Source: a virus
Direction: 5' to 3' (one strand)
Virus record (IMG/VR): IMGVR_UViG_3300035228_001097
Span: 1-22,265 of that record
DNA length: 22,265 nucleotides
The notes under the pieces are model-generated. The model searched no databases. It was not told the origin of the DNA and was given only the letters and a program-made list of their open reading frames with translations. Shown in pieces: positions 1-8,470 of the stretch. The first letter of the stretch is position 1. Each line of letters begins with the position of its first letter. The translations under genes and the position numbers were made by a program.

Positions 1-711
1 TCTTGTAATTCCTATTTCACATAGGTCTTCATTTCCCCAAAATGGATATACTTCAACTGTTTCTTCAAATGTTAATGTCTGTGGTAATCCTGCGATATCA
101 GAATCACTCCTAAAGGTGTAATTGTTATCAAACTTTTCTTCTGACACACCCTCATATATAAAATCAAATGGTACAAGTGATTGGCAACCCATGTCTGATA
201 AATCCACATCTACGTGAATTGTTTGTGTACCAATAGGTACTCCCCATATCATGAAATCTCCCGCATCGTTAGTTTTTGCTGTGTACTTATAATATTTTTC
301 ATAGACATATAATACCTCTTCTCTCGTGAGAATATCTTCTTGATCGGGAAATGTCCCTGTTGGTGTATGTCCTGTGTGTTGTTTTCTTTTAGGAAACAAA
401 TTGTATTTGTAACCTTCAGTTGTTACATCTTGTGTTGACTTGTAGGGGTAAAGTGAAGAAACTACGGGATCCTGTTCATCCACATCATCTATAGGAACGA
501 AAACTGAAACTCTCGCATTTGCAACTCCGAATCCTTTGTTTGCTGTTATTCTACCACAGACAACACCGTAATCTGCGCAAATAGATGTGTATATATCTTG
601 TTGCGTGAACTTAAGTGAAAGGATTTCTAAAAGATCATAATCCTGTTTTAATTCAACAGTTACCTTATGATCCTTACCGATTTCTGTTCTTATTCGATGT
701 TTCTGTATCAT
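1..711 (-). CDS. Virion/baseplate structural protein with carboxypeptidase-regulatory-like (transthyretin-type) segments, 3' end outside window
   Basis: The frame is open from an ATG at 711 to the left edge (237 codons, no stop), so the C-terminus is missing. The first other ATG just upstream (716) hits a stop after two codons, which fixes 711 as the start. About residues 48-68 read GVVCGRITANKGFGVANARV and then SVFVPID. Later comes KTNDAGDFMIWGVPIGTQ followed by IHVDVDLSDMG. These are the two halves of a transthyretin-like or carboxypeptidase-regulatory beta-sandwich pattern (G.V....G.gv.nA.V ... T...G.F...gvp.G...) separated by a Tyr/Lys-rich insertion. It lies 59 bases downstream of the gp6-like gene. 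In T4 the gene after gp6 encodes wedge protein gp7, so a role in the baseplate wedge or periphery is a positional inference. The leader (712-770) is AT-rich with no hairpin that I can see. No enzymatic motif is visible. Confidence is high that it is a gene and moderate for structural role. Confidence 0.75.
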   Translation of the reverse strand, partial: MIQKHRIRTEIGKDHKVTVELKQDYDLLEILSLKFTQQDIYTSICADYGVVCGRITANKGFGVANARVSVFVPIDDVDEQDPVVSSLYPYKSTQDVTTEGYKYNLFPKRKQHTGHTPTGTFPDQEDILTREEVLYVYEKYYKYTAKTNDAGDFMIWGVPIGTQTIHVDVDLSDMGCQSLVPFDFIYEGVSEEKFDNNYTFRSDSDIAGLPQTLTFEETVEVYPFWGNEDLCEIGITR

Positions 712-770
712 ATCATATAAATAGATTGGAACCTATTTTCCCTAATTAATAATAATACAGAAAAGAATTT

Positions 771-2603
771 TTAGAATGTAGTGGAACCTAAAGTTTTTAC
801 TCTTACTTTGATGTCTTTGTTAGGGAATCTTATTTGGTAAATTTGATTACTTCTCATGTAGATTGTAGAGTCAGATTGTGAAATTTCTTTTGTTGTATCG
901 TCAACATATCCTTGAGACACCTCTGAAGTTGAATACTCACCTCCCGTGATACCTTTAACTTTGGTTTCTACCACATTTACAACCCCCGTAATATCGGCTA
1001 TGGTTTTTTGTAATTCACCAACAAACAATGGGTCGCCCATTTTTCTACTGTCGATTTTGAAAAATTCAGTCGTACTTGTTATTACGTCTTTAAGTACATC
1101 TGATTGGGTAACATTTTTATCTATTACAAGATCAACGTCCACACCGAAATCTATGACTTCACCACTTATAATATCTAAATAATCATTGATCATTCGATAA
1201 TTTGTGAGGTATCTTAGTATATTGTTTTTTAAAGTGTTAGAGACTGTGTCGGTTAGATTTCCTGAGTCGTCGTACGATAATAATTTTATTTTTATTTTAT
1301 TATCTTCTTCCATTACGTTAACCTTTGCAGGTGCACCAAACGTAGATGGCATTGTTTCAATTAATGACTTATAATCATTAAGAGTTACCGCTCTGTTTTG
1401 TGCCGCAAAATTGAAACCAACTAAATTTCTTATTTCTTCAACTGTTGGTTGTTCTGAACCACCAATTGCGGGTGTAATGTTTGCCACATTTAAAGATTGT
1501 ACTATTTGATTGTTTACATTAGTTAGTGGTCCATTTACATTAAATTCAACATTATCTACTGAAGTAATGACATTAACACCTAAATTACTACTTTTACCAC
1601 CACCTATTCTGTATTTTATGAAGACTGTGGATCCCGCTTTTGGGACAGATCCCAAAGAGAGATTATTTAAGTGTGTTGCTAAATTAACTTTTAAATTACC
1701 TGAGTTATATGAATCTAAATTATCTAAAGGATCCACACTACCCGAACCAAAAGTTACACACATAAAACCTTCAGGTGTGTACTCACTAATAAACTTATTT
1801 GTAACTCTTTTGTAATCACCAGATGTGAAATTGTCTTTGTCTGATGCGGAAGTGGTATCAGGTAAGAATATTTTATCTTCCATTAAACTCTTAACTTCAT
1901 ACCATCTGTTTCGTTCTGCGGTGAACTCAGATGAACTTGGGTTTGAAGTGAGGTTTGTACCCTCTTTGTGAATAATAGATACAACACCCAACACATTTTT
2001 TTCAGGTAGAAACAACTTTAGAAAGGGTTTTTGATCTTGTTTGGTAACAACCCTTCTAAATATTCTTGATACACCATTAACTACTGCCTCTCTCTTCGTA
2101 ATAGTATAAGATATTAACTTATTATTTGAATCGAAATTTGGGATCTTTAATCTGTTTGGTTCTCCTTTATTATTGAATGGGTTTGAAAAGTCTGTATCCT
2201 CAATAGTTTCAAATGTTTGACCTCCACCTGATACTTGTGCCCCCGCTTTTAATATACCTAAATACCTTTCGTCTTCTTTATCACCTCTAACAGGTACGTT
2301 GACTGAGAAATCCACTAAAGAGACTGATGGTCTATTACCTGGTATTCTTATACCGTATGTTTTTGCGATATGAAACAATGATCTTCTTTGTTGTGCAAAA
2401 TCTAACATTGTTTCTTGCCAAACTCTATCTATGTGGTAATGTAGGTTATCGCCGATTGCTGCGTTTAAATCTAATAACACCGAATATATCGATGCATCAT
2501 TTGTGTTTTTTACCAAATCAGGGTAAAAATCATTTGTAAGGTTCACAAGATCTTCTCTTAATCCTGCAAAATCTCTTTTAGCGTATGATATTTTCTTAGC
2601 CAT
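771..2603 (-). CDS. Baseplate wedge protein, gp6-like (baseplate J family)
   Basis: This 610-residue protein has the length and organisation of T4 gp6 (about 660 residues) and baseplate J proteins, which dimerise to form the inner ring of the contractile-tail baseplate and bind gp25 and gp53. The N-terminus (SYAKRDFAGLREDLVNLT, then Y.D.......D....LLDLNAAIGD....H.DR.WQET) matches the usual gp6-type opening: residues about 5-90 with a helical core, then TYGIRIPGNRPSVSLVDFSV. The central part is beta-rich. The region at about 390-425 (VEEIRNLVGFNFAAQNRAV, then TLNDYKSLIETMPSTFG) is the J-family helical segment, followed by a C-terminal alpha/beta stretch with VDVDLVIDKN. It starts at ATG 2603, one base after the gp25-like stop codon, so the two are almost certainly translated from one message. 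No Shine-Dalgarno is visible; the leader is AT-rich. The gp25-gp6 adjacency and order match T4-type and many other contractile systems. Confidence 0.88.
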   Translation of the reverse strand: MAKKISYAKRDFAGLREDLVNLTNDFYPDLVKNTNDASIYSVLLDLNAAIGDNLHYHIDRVWQETMLDFAQQRRSLFHIAKTYGIRIPGNRPSVSLVDFSVNVPVRGDKEDERYLGILKAGAQVSGGGQTFETIEDTDFSNPFNNKGEPNRLKIPNFDSNNKLISYTITKREAVVNGVSRIFRRVVTKQDQKPFLKLFLPEKNVLGVVSIIHKEGTNLTSNPSSSEFTAERNRWYEVKSLMEDKIFLPDTTSASDKDNFTSGDYKRVTNKFISEYTPEGFMCVTFGSGSVDPLDNLDSYNSGNLKVNLATHLNNLSLGSVPKAGSTVFIKYRIGGGKSSNLGVNVITSVDNVEFNVNGPLTNVNNQIVQSLNVANITPAIGGSEQPTVEEIRNLVGFNFAAQNRAVTLNDYKSLIETMPSTFGAPAKVNVMEEDNKIKIKLLSYDDSGNLTDTVSNTLKNNILRYLTNYRMINDYLDIISGEVIDFGVDVDLVIDKNVTQSDVLKDVITSTTEFFKIDSRKMGDPLFVGELQKTIADITGVVNVVETKVKGITGGEYSTSEVSQGYVDDTTKEISQSDSTIYMRSNQIYQIRFPNKDIKVRVKTLGSTTF

Positions 2604-2604
2604 A

Positions 2605-3057
2605 TTATATGTTTATAATTACAAAATCTGATGATGAAAACGCTCCGTCATTTACCGTATAGTCAATCTTAACTTTAGCAGTATATGGTTTTGTAGATGG
2701 ATCGGCCAACCTAAATATTCTATTGTCCGTATCTTCATCCACAGTCGTAACGGGATCACTATCGTCTTCCGCAGATATTACCCTTATTGAGTTTATGTCG
2801 AGATTCGGTAAATACTTTTTACAACCTTCCCTAATTTCTTCTTCAATTAAATTGAATGTAACCATATCGTTTTGATCAAATATATATTCATATATTCTTG
2901 TACCAAAATCAGGTAAATAATACCTACTACCCTTTTTAGTTAAAATCAAATGTATGAGATTTGATCTCACCTCTCTTTCAGGGGTTGCAGTCATTTTTAA
3001 ATAATCACCCTTAACACTTTCTCTAAAGGGGAAATCTATACCATAGGTTATTGCCAT
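2605..3057 (-). CDS. Baseplate wedge protein, gp25-like
   Basis: A 150-residue protein of the gp25/GPW family, which in contractile phages and type VI secretion systems (TssE) sits in the inner baseplate and nucleates sheath polymerisation. The start MAITYGIDFPF, then EREVRSNLIHLILTKKGSRY and LPDFGTRIYEYIF, is the family signature: a variant of the E-P-R/N-L..L..T..G.R...P.FG..l...lF pattern. The C-terminus is a beta-rich tail ending FVIINI. The open frame extends 8 codons further to a TTG at 3081, but I chose the ATG at 3057 because MAITYGIDFPF is the expected N-terminus and the extra residues are hydrophobic and AT-coded. It is the first gene after the terminator that follows nrdA, so it probably opens a new transcription unit with the gp6-like gene one base downstream. 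Confidence 0.9.
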   Translation of the reverse strand: MAITYGIDFPFRESVKGDYLKMTATPEREVRSNLIHLILTKKGSRYYLPDFGTRIYEYIFDQNDMVTFNLIEEEIREGCKKYLPNLDINSIRVISAEDDSDPVTTVDEDTDNRIFRLADPSTKPYTAKVKIDYTVNDGAFSSSDFVIINI

Positions 3058-3064
3058 ACTAATA

Positions 3065-3093
3065 AATATAATCAATAACAAAATGAGTGTAAA
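3065..3093 (-). promoter_or_regulatory. Possible sigma70-like promoter for the gp25-gp6 baseplate unit
   Basis: On the minus strand a TTTACA box (3093-3088) is followed 17 bases later by TATATT (3070-3065), each five of six to the E. coli consensus. It lies immediately after the nrdA terminator and just before the gp25-like ATG at 3057. Initiation about 7 bases past the -10 box would give a transcript with almost no leader. The DNA is very AT-rich, so a chance match is plausible. A Bacteroidota-type TAnnTTTG box is not seen here. Position is the main support. Confidence 0.25.
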
Positions 3094-3095
3094 TA

Positions 3096-3120
3096 AAAAC
3101 CCCTCGAAGTGAGGGGTTTT
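3096..3120 (-). terminator. Rho-independent terminator after nrdA (potentially bidirectional)
   Basis: A perfect inverted repeat, AAAACCCCTC (3096-3105) and GAGGGGTTTT (3111-3120), encloses a 5-base loop. Transcribed on the minus strand it gives a GC-rich hairpin followed by a T-rich run (TTTTTATTT). It begins 24 bases past the nrdA stop codon and precedes the gp25-like gene, so it separates the replication/nucleotide block from the downstream baseplate genes. The T-run on the plus strand would also let it act in the opposite direction, although no plus-strand gene converges here. Confidence 0.9.
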
Positions 3121-3143
3121 AATAATTAATTATATAAAATGGG

Positions 3144-5594
3144 TTAAGACCCACAACCTTCACAGTCAAATGGGGAATCATCTGGTCTCACATCTTGTGA
3201 ATTTACCATTACTAATTCTTTGTTTTCGCTAATGATTGAATTTGATGTTGGTACGGGATTATCAGTTTTCTCCGTCGGTTGATCCTTACTTTCAGGTGTA
3301 GGTTTTGATCTTTGAGTACTAATACCTAAACCTTTTAGTGGGTCTACCGCTGAACGAGTTCTTAAATAATACATACCTGTCTTCAAACCTAACTTCCATC
3401 CATATAAGTGTGCCGCCAATAACTTTGCTTTGGTTGCGTTACTTATAAATAAATTGAGTGATTGGGATTGGTCAATAAATACCGATCTCTTTGCTGCCAT
3501 CTGTAAAAGTCTTTTTTGAGACATTTCCCAAACAGTCTTATAGATTTCCTTCACATCAACAGGGATTTCAGGAATATTCTGTACTGACCCATTCTCCATT
3601 ATAAGTTTATTCTTAATTTCATCGTTCCATAAATCATTATCCATCAAACTTTGGACGAGGTGTTTATTAATCACAATAAACTCACCACCTAATGTTCTTC
3701 TTGAATATAGATTTGAGGTAAATGGTTCGAACGCCTCATTATTACCTAATATTTGTGCTGTAGATGCGGTCGGCATTGGTGCCAATAAAAGTGAATTTCT
3801 TACACCATATTTAACAACTTCCTTTCTTAATGATCTCCAATTCCAACTACCCGATAGATCTTTATCTTTTAATCCCCACATTTGGTATTGAAAGACTCCT
3901 TTTTCTATTGGAGAACCCGAAATAGATTCATATGGACCCACTTCTTTTGAAAGATCTTTACTTGAGGTCAAAGCCGCAAAATAAATCGTTTCAAAAATAT
4001 TTGTTTGTAATTCATCCGCCACCTCAGATTCAAACGGTAATTTTAACAAACAGAACACATCCGCCAAACCTTGAATACCTAAACCAATTGGTCTATGTTT
4101 AAAGTTAGATCTCTTTGTTTCTTCTGTTGGATAAAAGTTTAAATCAATTACGTTGTTCAAATTTCTTACAACTTGATAAACATACTCATACAGTAATTTA
4201 TGATTAAATTCACCATCAACAATATACTTAGGAAGTGCAATAGACGCCAAGTTACAAACCGCTTGTTCTGTTGGTGAACTATACTCTATAATCTCAGTAC
4301 ATAAATTAGACGATTTAATAGTACCTAAGTTTTTTTGGTTAGATTTATCATTTGCCGCGTCCTTGTACAACATATAAGGGGTACCTGTTTCTATTTGTGC
4401 GGTTAAAATCGCGTCCATAAGTTTTCTCGCCTTAACAACCCTTCTACCTTTACCTTCTTCTTCATATTTTGTATAAAGTTCAGTAAAATCTTTAGAGTTA
4501 GAAGAATCATAAACGTCTGATAGACCTGGTGCCTCATCAGGTGAAAATAGTGTCCACTCTCCATCCTCCTCAACACGTTTCATAAATAAATCAGGTGTCC
4601 ACATAGCCAAGAATAAATCTCTTGCTCTCATCTCCTCTTTTCCATGATTTTTTCTCAAGTCAATGAATTCAAATATATCGGCATGCCATGGTTCAAGGTA
4701 AATTGCAAAAGAACCTTTTCTTTTACCTCCTTGATTAATCCATCGTGCAACTTCGTTATATGTTTTCATCATAGGTAGTAGTCCATCTGACTCACCACCT
4801 GTCCCTTTAATATATGATCCTTTAGATCGTACGTTATGAACATGTAATCCAATACCACCTGCCCACTTAGAAATATTTGCCACATCTTTGATAGTGTCAA
4901 ACAACCCGTTAATGTCATCACCTTTGTTTCCAATTAAGAAACATGAAGACATTTGTGGTCTCCTTGTCCCCGCATTAAATAATGTTGGTGTTGCATGAGT
5001 ATAAAAGTGTTGTGATAAATCATCATAGATTCTAAGACCCATTTCAATATCACCATTACAAATACCTAATGCAACTCTCATGTACAAATACTGAGGTCTT
5101 TCAACAATTCTGTCACTAATTTTCAAAAGGTAAGATCTTTCTAACGTTTTGAAACCAAAATAATCGAAATCGAAATCCCTTTCCTGTACGATAGCTCCGT
5201 CAATAACAGATTTGTTTTTTTTAACAAATTCATAAAGTTCGTCAGAAATCAAAGACGATTCTTTACCTGTTCTTGGTTCAACAAAAGAGTAGAGTTCTTT
5301 GATTGCCAAAGAAAACTTTTTTGGTGTTGTTTTATGTAAATTAGTTACCGCTACCCTACCCGCTAATTTTGCATAATCGGGATGTGTAGTTGTCATTGAC
5401 GCTGCGGTCTCCGCAGTCAATTGGTCTAATTCAGTCGTTGTTATTTCATCGTATATACCTTGAGTTACTTTCAGGGTTATATAAGTTGGATCGACATACT
5501 CCAAATTTAAGTCAGAACACAAGGCAGATATTCTTCTTGTGATCTTATCATATCTCATTTCTTCTAATGAACCGTCTCTCTTTTTTACCTTCAT
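3144..5594 (-). CDS. nrdA: Class Ia ribonucleoside-diphosphate reductase, large (alpha) subunit, eukaryote-like type
   Basis: It reduces ribonucleoside diphosphates to deoxyribonucleotides with the radical supplied by NrdB, feeding phage DNA synthesis. The 816 residues are full length. An N-terminal ATP-cone (about 1-92: VKKRDGSLEEMRYDKITRR ... LDQLTAETAA ... HPDYAKLAGRVAVTNLHK) suggests allosteric activity control by ATP/dATP. Catalytic residues are all visible: the redox pair C218 (MSSCFL) and C447 (AVCNLA), thiyl-radical C432 with N430 and E434 (SNLCTE), the PMPTASTAQILGNNE loop (607-620), the radical-transfer pair Y742-Y743 (KTGMYYLRT), and the C-terminal shuttle cysteines in the terminal CEGCGS (811 and 814) after a Pro/Ser/Glu-rich linker. 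Long stretches (GFKTLERSYLL, FAIYLEPWHADIFEF, QGLADVF) follow the eukaryotic R1 pattern rather than E. coli NrdA, a type also found in Bacteroidota. It lies 11 bases after nrdB and is followed by a strong terminator. There is no intein or truncation. Confidence 0.97.
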   Translation of the reverse strand: MKVKKRDGSLEEMRYDKITRRISALCSDLNLEYVDPTYITLKVTQGIYDEITTTELDQLTAETAASMTTTHPDYAKLAGRVAVTNLHKTTPKKFSLAIKELYSFVEPRTGKESSLISDELYEFVKKNKSVIDGAIVQERDFDFDYFGFKTLERSYLLKISDRIVERPQYLYMRVALGICNGDIEMGLRIYDDLSQHFYTHATPTLFNAGTRRPQMSSCFLIGNKGDDINGLFDTIKDVANISKWAGGIGLHVHNVRSKGSYIKGTGGESDGLLPMMKTYNEVARWINQGGKRKGSFAIYLEPWHADIFEFIDLRKNHGKEEMRARDLFLAMWTPDLFMKRVEEDGEWTLFSPDEAPGLSDVYDSSNSKDFTELYTKYEEEGKGRRVVKARKLMDAILTAQIETGTPYMLYKDAANDKSNQKNLGTIKSSNLCTEIIEYSSPTEQAVCNLASIALPKYIVDGEFNHKLLYEYVYQVVRNLNNVIDLNFYPTEETKRSNFKHRPIGLGIQGLADVFCLLKLPFESEVADELQTNIFETIYFAALTSSKDLSKEVGPYESISGSPIEKGVFQYQMWGLKDKDLSGSWNWRSLRKEVVKYGVRNSLLLAPMPTASTAQILGNNEAFEPFTSNLYSRRTLGGEFIVINKHLVQSLMDNDLWNDEIKNKLIMENGSVQNIPEIPVDVKEIYKTVWEMSQKRLLQMAAKRSVFIDQSQSLNLFISNATKAKLLAAHLYGWKLGLKTGMYYLRTRSAVDPLKGLGISTQRSKPTPESKDQPTEKTDNPVPTSNSIISENKELVMVNSQDVRPDDSPFDCEGCGS

Positions 5595-5605
5595 CTTTTG
5601 TTATA

Positions 5606-6580
5606 TTAAAAATCCATATCCCCGAACGCAGAGTTTAAATCTTCTTCGGTATCGTTATTAACCCCTGCCTTTTGATATTCAGCAACTCTCTTTTCAAAGA
5701 AATTAGTCTTTCCTTGAAGTGCAATGTTTTGCATAAAATCAAATGGATTCTCAGTATTAAATTTCTTTTCAATGTTTAAAGAATCTAGTAGTCTATCAGT
5801 AACAAATTCTAAATATTGTTCCATCAAATCTGCATTCATACCAATTAATCTTACTGGTAATGCCTCAAGAATAAATTCCTTCTCGATTTCTAATGCTGAA
5901 AGAATGATTTCCTCGATTCTTCCTTCAGGTAATTTATTTTCAATATGTTCGTTATATAGGTGACATGCAAAATCACAGTGAAGACCTTCATCCCTTGAAA
6001 TAAGTTCGTTAGAGAAAGTTAAACCTGGCATTAAACCACGTTTCTTTAACCAAAAAATTGAACAGAATGAACCCGAAAAGAATATTCCCTCAACAGCTGC
6101 GAATGCAATAAGACGTTCCGCAAAAGAATCTGATTCAATCCATTTTAATGCCCATGTCGCTTTCTTTTGAATTGCAGGAATAGTTTCAATTGCATTAAAT
6201 AATCTATCTTGTTCTTCGGTATCTTTTATTAGAGAATCAATTAGTAATGAATATGTCTCTGAGTGAATGTTTTCCATTGCAATTTGAAAACCATAAAAGA
6301 ACTTCGCTTCAGTATATTGTACGTCATTAATAAAATTTTCAGCAAGATTCTCATTGACAATACCATCAGACGCGGCAAAGAATGCTAATACGTGTTTAAC
6401 AAAATGTCTTTCATCGTCGTTTAATTTATTAGTCCAATCACCAACATCTTGTTGTAAATCAATTTCTTCCGCAGTCCAAAAACTCGCTTCTTGTTGTTTA
6501 TAATATTTCCATATATCATTGTGTGTTATTGGAAACAGGACAAATCGTCCTGGGTTCTCTTGTAAGATTTTTTCTGTCAT
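5606..6580 (-). CDS. nrdB: Class Ia ribonucleoside-diphosphate reductase, small (beta) subunit
   Basis: The 324-residue beta subunit houses the diiron-tyrosyl radical that is passed to NrdA. By comparison with eukaryotic R2, the six iron ligands are present: D72 ([11 protein letters not shown]), E103 and H106 (AMENIHSE), E164 (AAVEGIFF), E198 and H201 ([11 protein letters not shown]). The radical tyrosine is Y110 (IHSETY). It is therefore predicted to be an active, tyrosine-radical class Ia enzyme rather than an Mn/Fe (Ic) form. The C-terminal FGDMDF resembles the NrdA-docking tail of R2 proteins. The start at ATG 6580 is 27 bases after the helicase stop, with an AT-only leader. The order nrdB-nrdA (11 bases between them) is opposite to E. 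coli and to T4. Both subunits look eukaryote-like, so they were probably acquired as a pair. Confidence 0.96.
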   Translation of the reverse strand: MTEKILQENPGRFVLFPITHNDIWKYYKQQEASFWTAEEIDLQQDVGDWTNKLNDDERHFVKHVLAFFAASDGIVNENLAENFINDVQYTEAKFFYGFQIAMENIHSETYSLLIDSLIKDTEEQDRLFNAIETIPAIQKKATWALKWIESDSFAERLIAFAAVEGIFFSGSFCSIFWLKKRGLMPGLTFSNELISRDEGLHCDFACHLYNEHIENKLPEGRIEEIILSALEIEKEFILEALPVRLIGMNADLMEQYLEFVTDRLLDSLNIEKKFNTENPFDFMQNIALQGKTNFFEKRVAEYQKAGVNNDTEEDLNSAFGDMDF

Positions 6581-6607
6581 TATTTTAAATTTATTTATTA
6601 ATATTAA

Positions 6608-8011
6608 TTATATGTCGAGGTTTTTAGATTTCTTGTAGAGATTTCTTGCTCTCTCCATACTATTTTCCTCTTTACGGATTTGGTGTCCTAACAATGTTTC
6701 TTGTTCTGTGACATCAATATCCAAGTATTGGTTATCAAACTTACAATTAAGGAAGTTTACACCATCCCTACCAATCCTTGATTTAACAAGGGTTACATTG
6801 GCAGTTTTATTTTCTTTTTGTTCTAAACTCTTAGCAATAGATATTATAACGTGAGCCGATTGTGCCTTCTTAATCGAACCACCCATATCATCAACATTTA
6901 CAACGTCTGCAGAAATTGAATTCCTATTACCTTGTGTTGCCGTCCAAACCGCAACATTCATTTCTGAACATATCGATTCTACCGCTCTGATAACTGAACC
7001 CTCTCCTTTCCATTCTTCCCCAAAGACCCCTTTATCAGATCCTACACATTCAATGTAATCTATAACTATCAAGTCCACAGCAAAATCTGAACTTTCTATT
7101 TTTCTTAATTTTCTTCTAATGTCACCAACTGTTGTTGTGTCACTAATCATTTTGATCAATTTCATTTGACCAAATCCCTCTTTGGTTACCTTTTCTTCGA
7201 CTAATCTTGCAGTTTCAATTTTATTTTCTTGTGATTCACTTTGGTAATCACTATCGGTTCCTGTCCAAATTGTATAGTGTTTTTTTCTAATTTGTGATTC
7301 TGTATCTTCAAAGAAGATGTGTACAACATTAAAACCTAAATTAACTGCGGTGTTTGCGAACTTTGTAAGTATTGTTGTTTTACCTGTTCCTGTAGGTGCA
7401 ATCACCATTCCCAATTCACCGTGACCTAACCCACCTTTAAGTAAGTTGTCTAAACCATCTATTCCTGTTGCAATTGGTGTCCTTGTGTCTTTTTCCAACG
7501 ACTCAAGTATATTCTCAGTGATATCGGTGATATCGTCGTCCGTAACACCCACTTGTAATGCAACGTTAATTAGTTCGGTAATCTTATCGTACTCTTGGAA
7601 GTCACCACCGTCCATAATACCATGGACTTTTTTAAGTGTTTTTTTTAAATTTTGTTGTTTACAAAAGTTAAGTGCGGTGTCTTTTACATATGTTGGTCCA
7701 TGTGTCGTTTCGTCTAATTCCTCAATACCAAAAAGAGTATCTGTATGAATTTTACCACTCATCGGATTAGATGTGGTATCATCCATAATTTTCTGTTTTA
7801 AAGTCGCGTAGTTTGGTATTCTTCTATAAGAATCATTAAGTTCTCTAATGTTTTGAATTATATATCTAAAGGAATTGTTCTCGAAGTATTTTGGGTCAAG
7901 TACATCAATAATTTGTTCGCCATATTTTGCGTCTTCTATTATTGATTTAATTAATGTTTGTTGGAAACCGTTGCCTAAGTTTTCAAATGTTCTGTCAGTA
8001 ATCTCACTCAT
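6608..8011 (-). CDS. Replicative DnaB-type DNA helicase (T4 gp41-like)
   Basis: A 467-residue hexameric replicative helicase of the RecA-fold superfamily 4, close in size to T4 gp41 (475). The N-terminal helical domain (about 1-150) leads into a linker and the RecA core: TGIDGLDNLLKGGLGHGELG (182-201), Walker A APTGTGKT (205-212), catalytic glutamate in FFEDTES (about 235), Walker B DLIVIDY (313-319), then TATQGNRNS and a Gly/Arg-containing stretch KSRIGRDGVNFL near the C-terminus that supplies the arginine-finger region. It acts at the phage replication fork and probably interacts with a phage primase not in this window. It sits between the 149-residue gene (9 bases upstream) and nrdB (27 bases downstream). 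The upstream AAAGAAG is the closest thing to a Shine-Dalgarno among these genes. Confidence 0.93.
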   Translation of the reverse strand: MSEITDRTFENLGNGFQQTLIKSIIEDAKYGEQIIDVLDPKYFENNSFRYIIQNIRELNDSYRRIPNYATLKQKIMDDTTSNPMSGKIHTDTLFGIEELDETTHGPTYVKDTALNFCKQQNLKKTLKKVHGIMDGGDFQEYDKITELINVALQVGVTDDDITDITENILESLEKDTRTPIATGIDGLDNLLKGGLGHGELGMVIAPTGTGKTTILTKFANTAVNLGFNVVHIFFEDTESQIRKKHYTIWTGTDSDYQSESQENKIETARLVEEKVTKEGFGQMKLIKMISDTTTVGDIRRKLRKIESSDFAVDLIVIDYIECVGSDKGVFGEEWKGEGSVIRAVESICSEMNVAVWTATQGNRNSISADVVNVDDMGGSIKKAQSAHVIISIAKSLEQKENKTANVTLVKSRIGRDGVNFLNCKFDNQYLDIDVTEQETLLGHQIRKEENSMERARNLYKKSKNLDI

Positions 8012-8020
8012 ATTGCTTCT

Positions 8021-8470
8021 TTATTTAGATAATTCGTAATTCATATATTTTGTCATTAATTTTGTTGAAGATAGGGTCTCGCTAAGATCTCCTAAGAATC
8101 TTCTAAGTTTGGGACGAATGTCTACAGAGTACCTAACTTTTGGGTGGTAGATATATGCAGGGAATATCCTTGAGATAAATACTTCGTCATTTTGCTTTAT
8201 CTCCAATTGGAAGTTCTCTTTTACCTCTTGACCTTCGTCATTATTAACCCCCGAAACGGGAAAATAATTTGGATTTTCGTGTAGAAATTCCAATGTTTTT
8301 TGTTTCAAATCTTCTTGAATTTCTTCACAAATATTTTTCACTTCGTAATGTAAATCGAGAGATCTTTTAACTCTTGGATTATAATTCCTTACATTAAAGA
8401 ATCTTTGGCAAATTATGTTACCACTCAGGGTTAACAAAAATTCTAATTTAGTTGTGTCGTTACTACTCAT
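8021..8470 (-). CDS. Conserved-looking phage protein of unknown function between 5' nuclease and helicase genes
   Basis: I do not recognise this 149-residue protein. It is soluble, with no signal peptide or membrane segment, and looks like mixed alpha/beta: a beta-type N-terminus (KLEFLLTLSGNIICQRFF), a central charged helix (about residues 40-65, EVKNICEEIQEDLKQKTLEF), a beta stretch (FQLEIKQNDEVFISRIFPAY) and a basic C-terminal helix (RPKLRRFLGDLSETL). Its ATG overlaps the stop codon of the 5' nuclease gene in an ATGA junction (8467-8470), so translation is probably coupled. It ends 9 bases before the helicase start. The location suggests a replication accessory factor, for example a helicase loader or fork protein, but no T4 gp59 similarity is evident and that is only inference. 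Confidence 0.8.
   Translation of the reverse strand: MSSNDTTKLEFLLTLSGNIICQRFFNVRNYNPRVKRSLDLHYEVKNICEEIQEDLKQKTLEFLHENPNYFPVSGVNNDEGQEVKENFQLEIKQNDEVFISRIFPAYIYHPKVRYSVDIRPKLRRFLGDLSETLSSTKLMTKYMNYELSK

Noticed and set aside
3058-3081. N-terminal extension of the gp25-like protein from a TTG at 3081
   Set aside because: It would add eight AT-coded hydrophobic residues; MAITYGIDFPF from ATG 3057 is the expected family N-terminus, and the extension would run through the possible promoter.
3144-5594. Possible intein or homing-endonuclease insertion in nrdA, common in phage RNR genes
   Set aside because: The 816 residues align continuously with the eukaryote-like R1 pattern and all catalytic motifs are at normal spacing.
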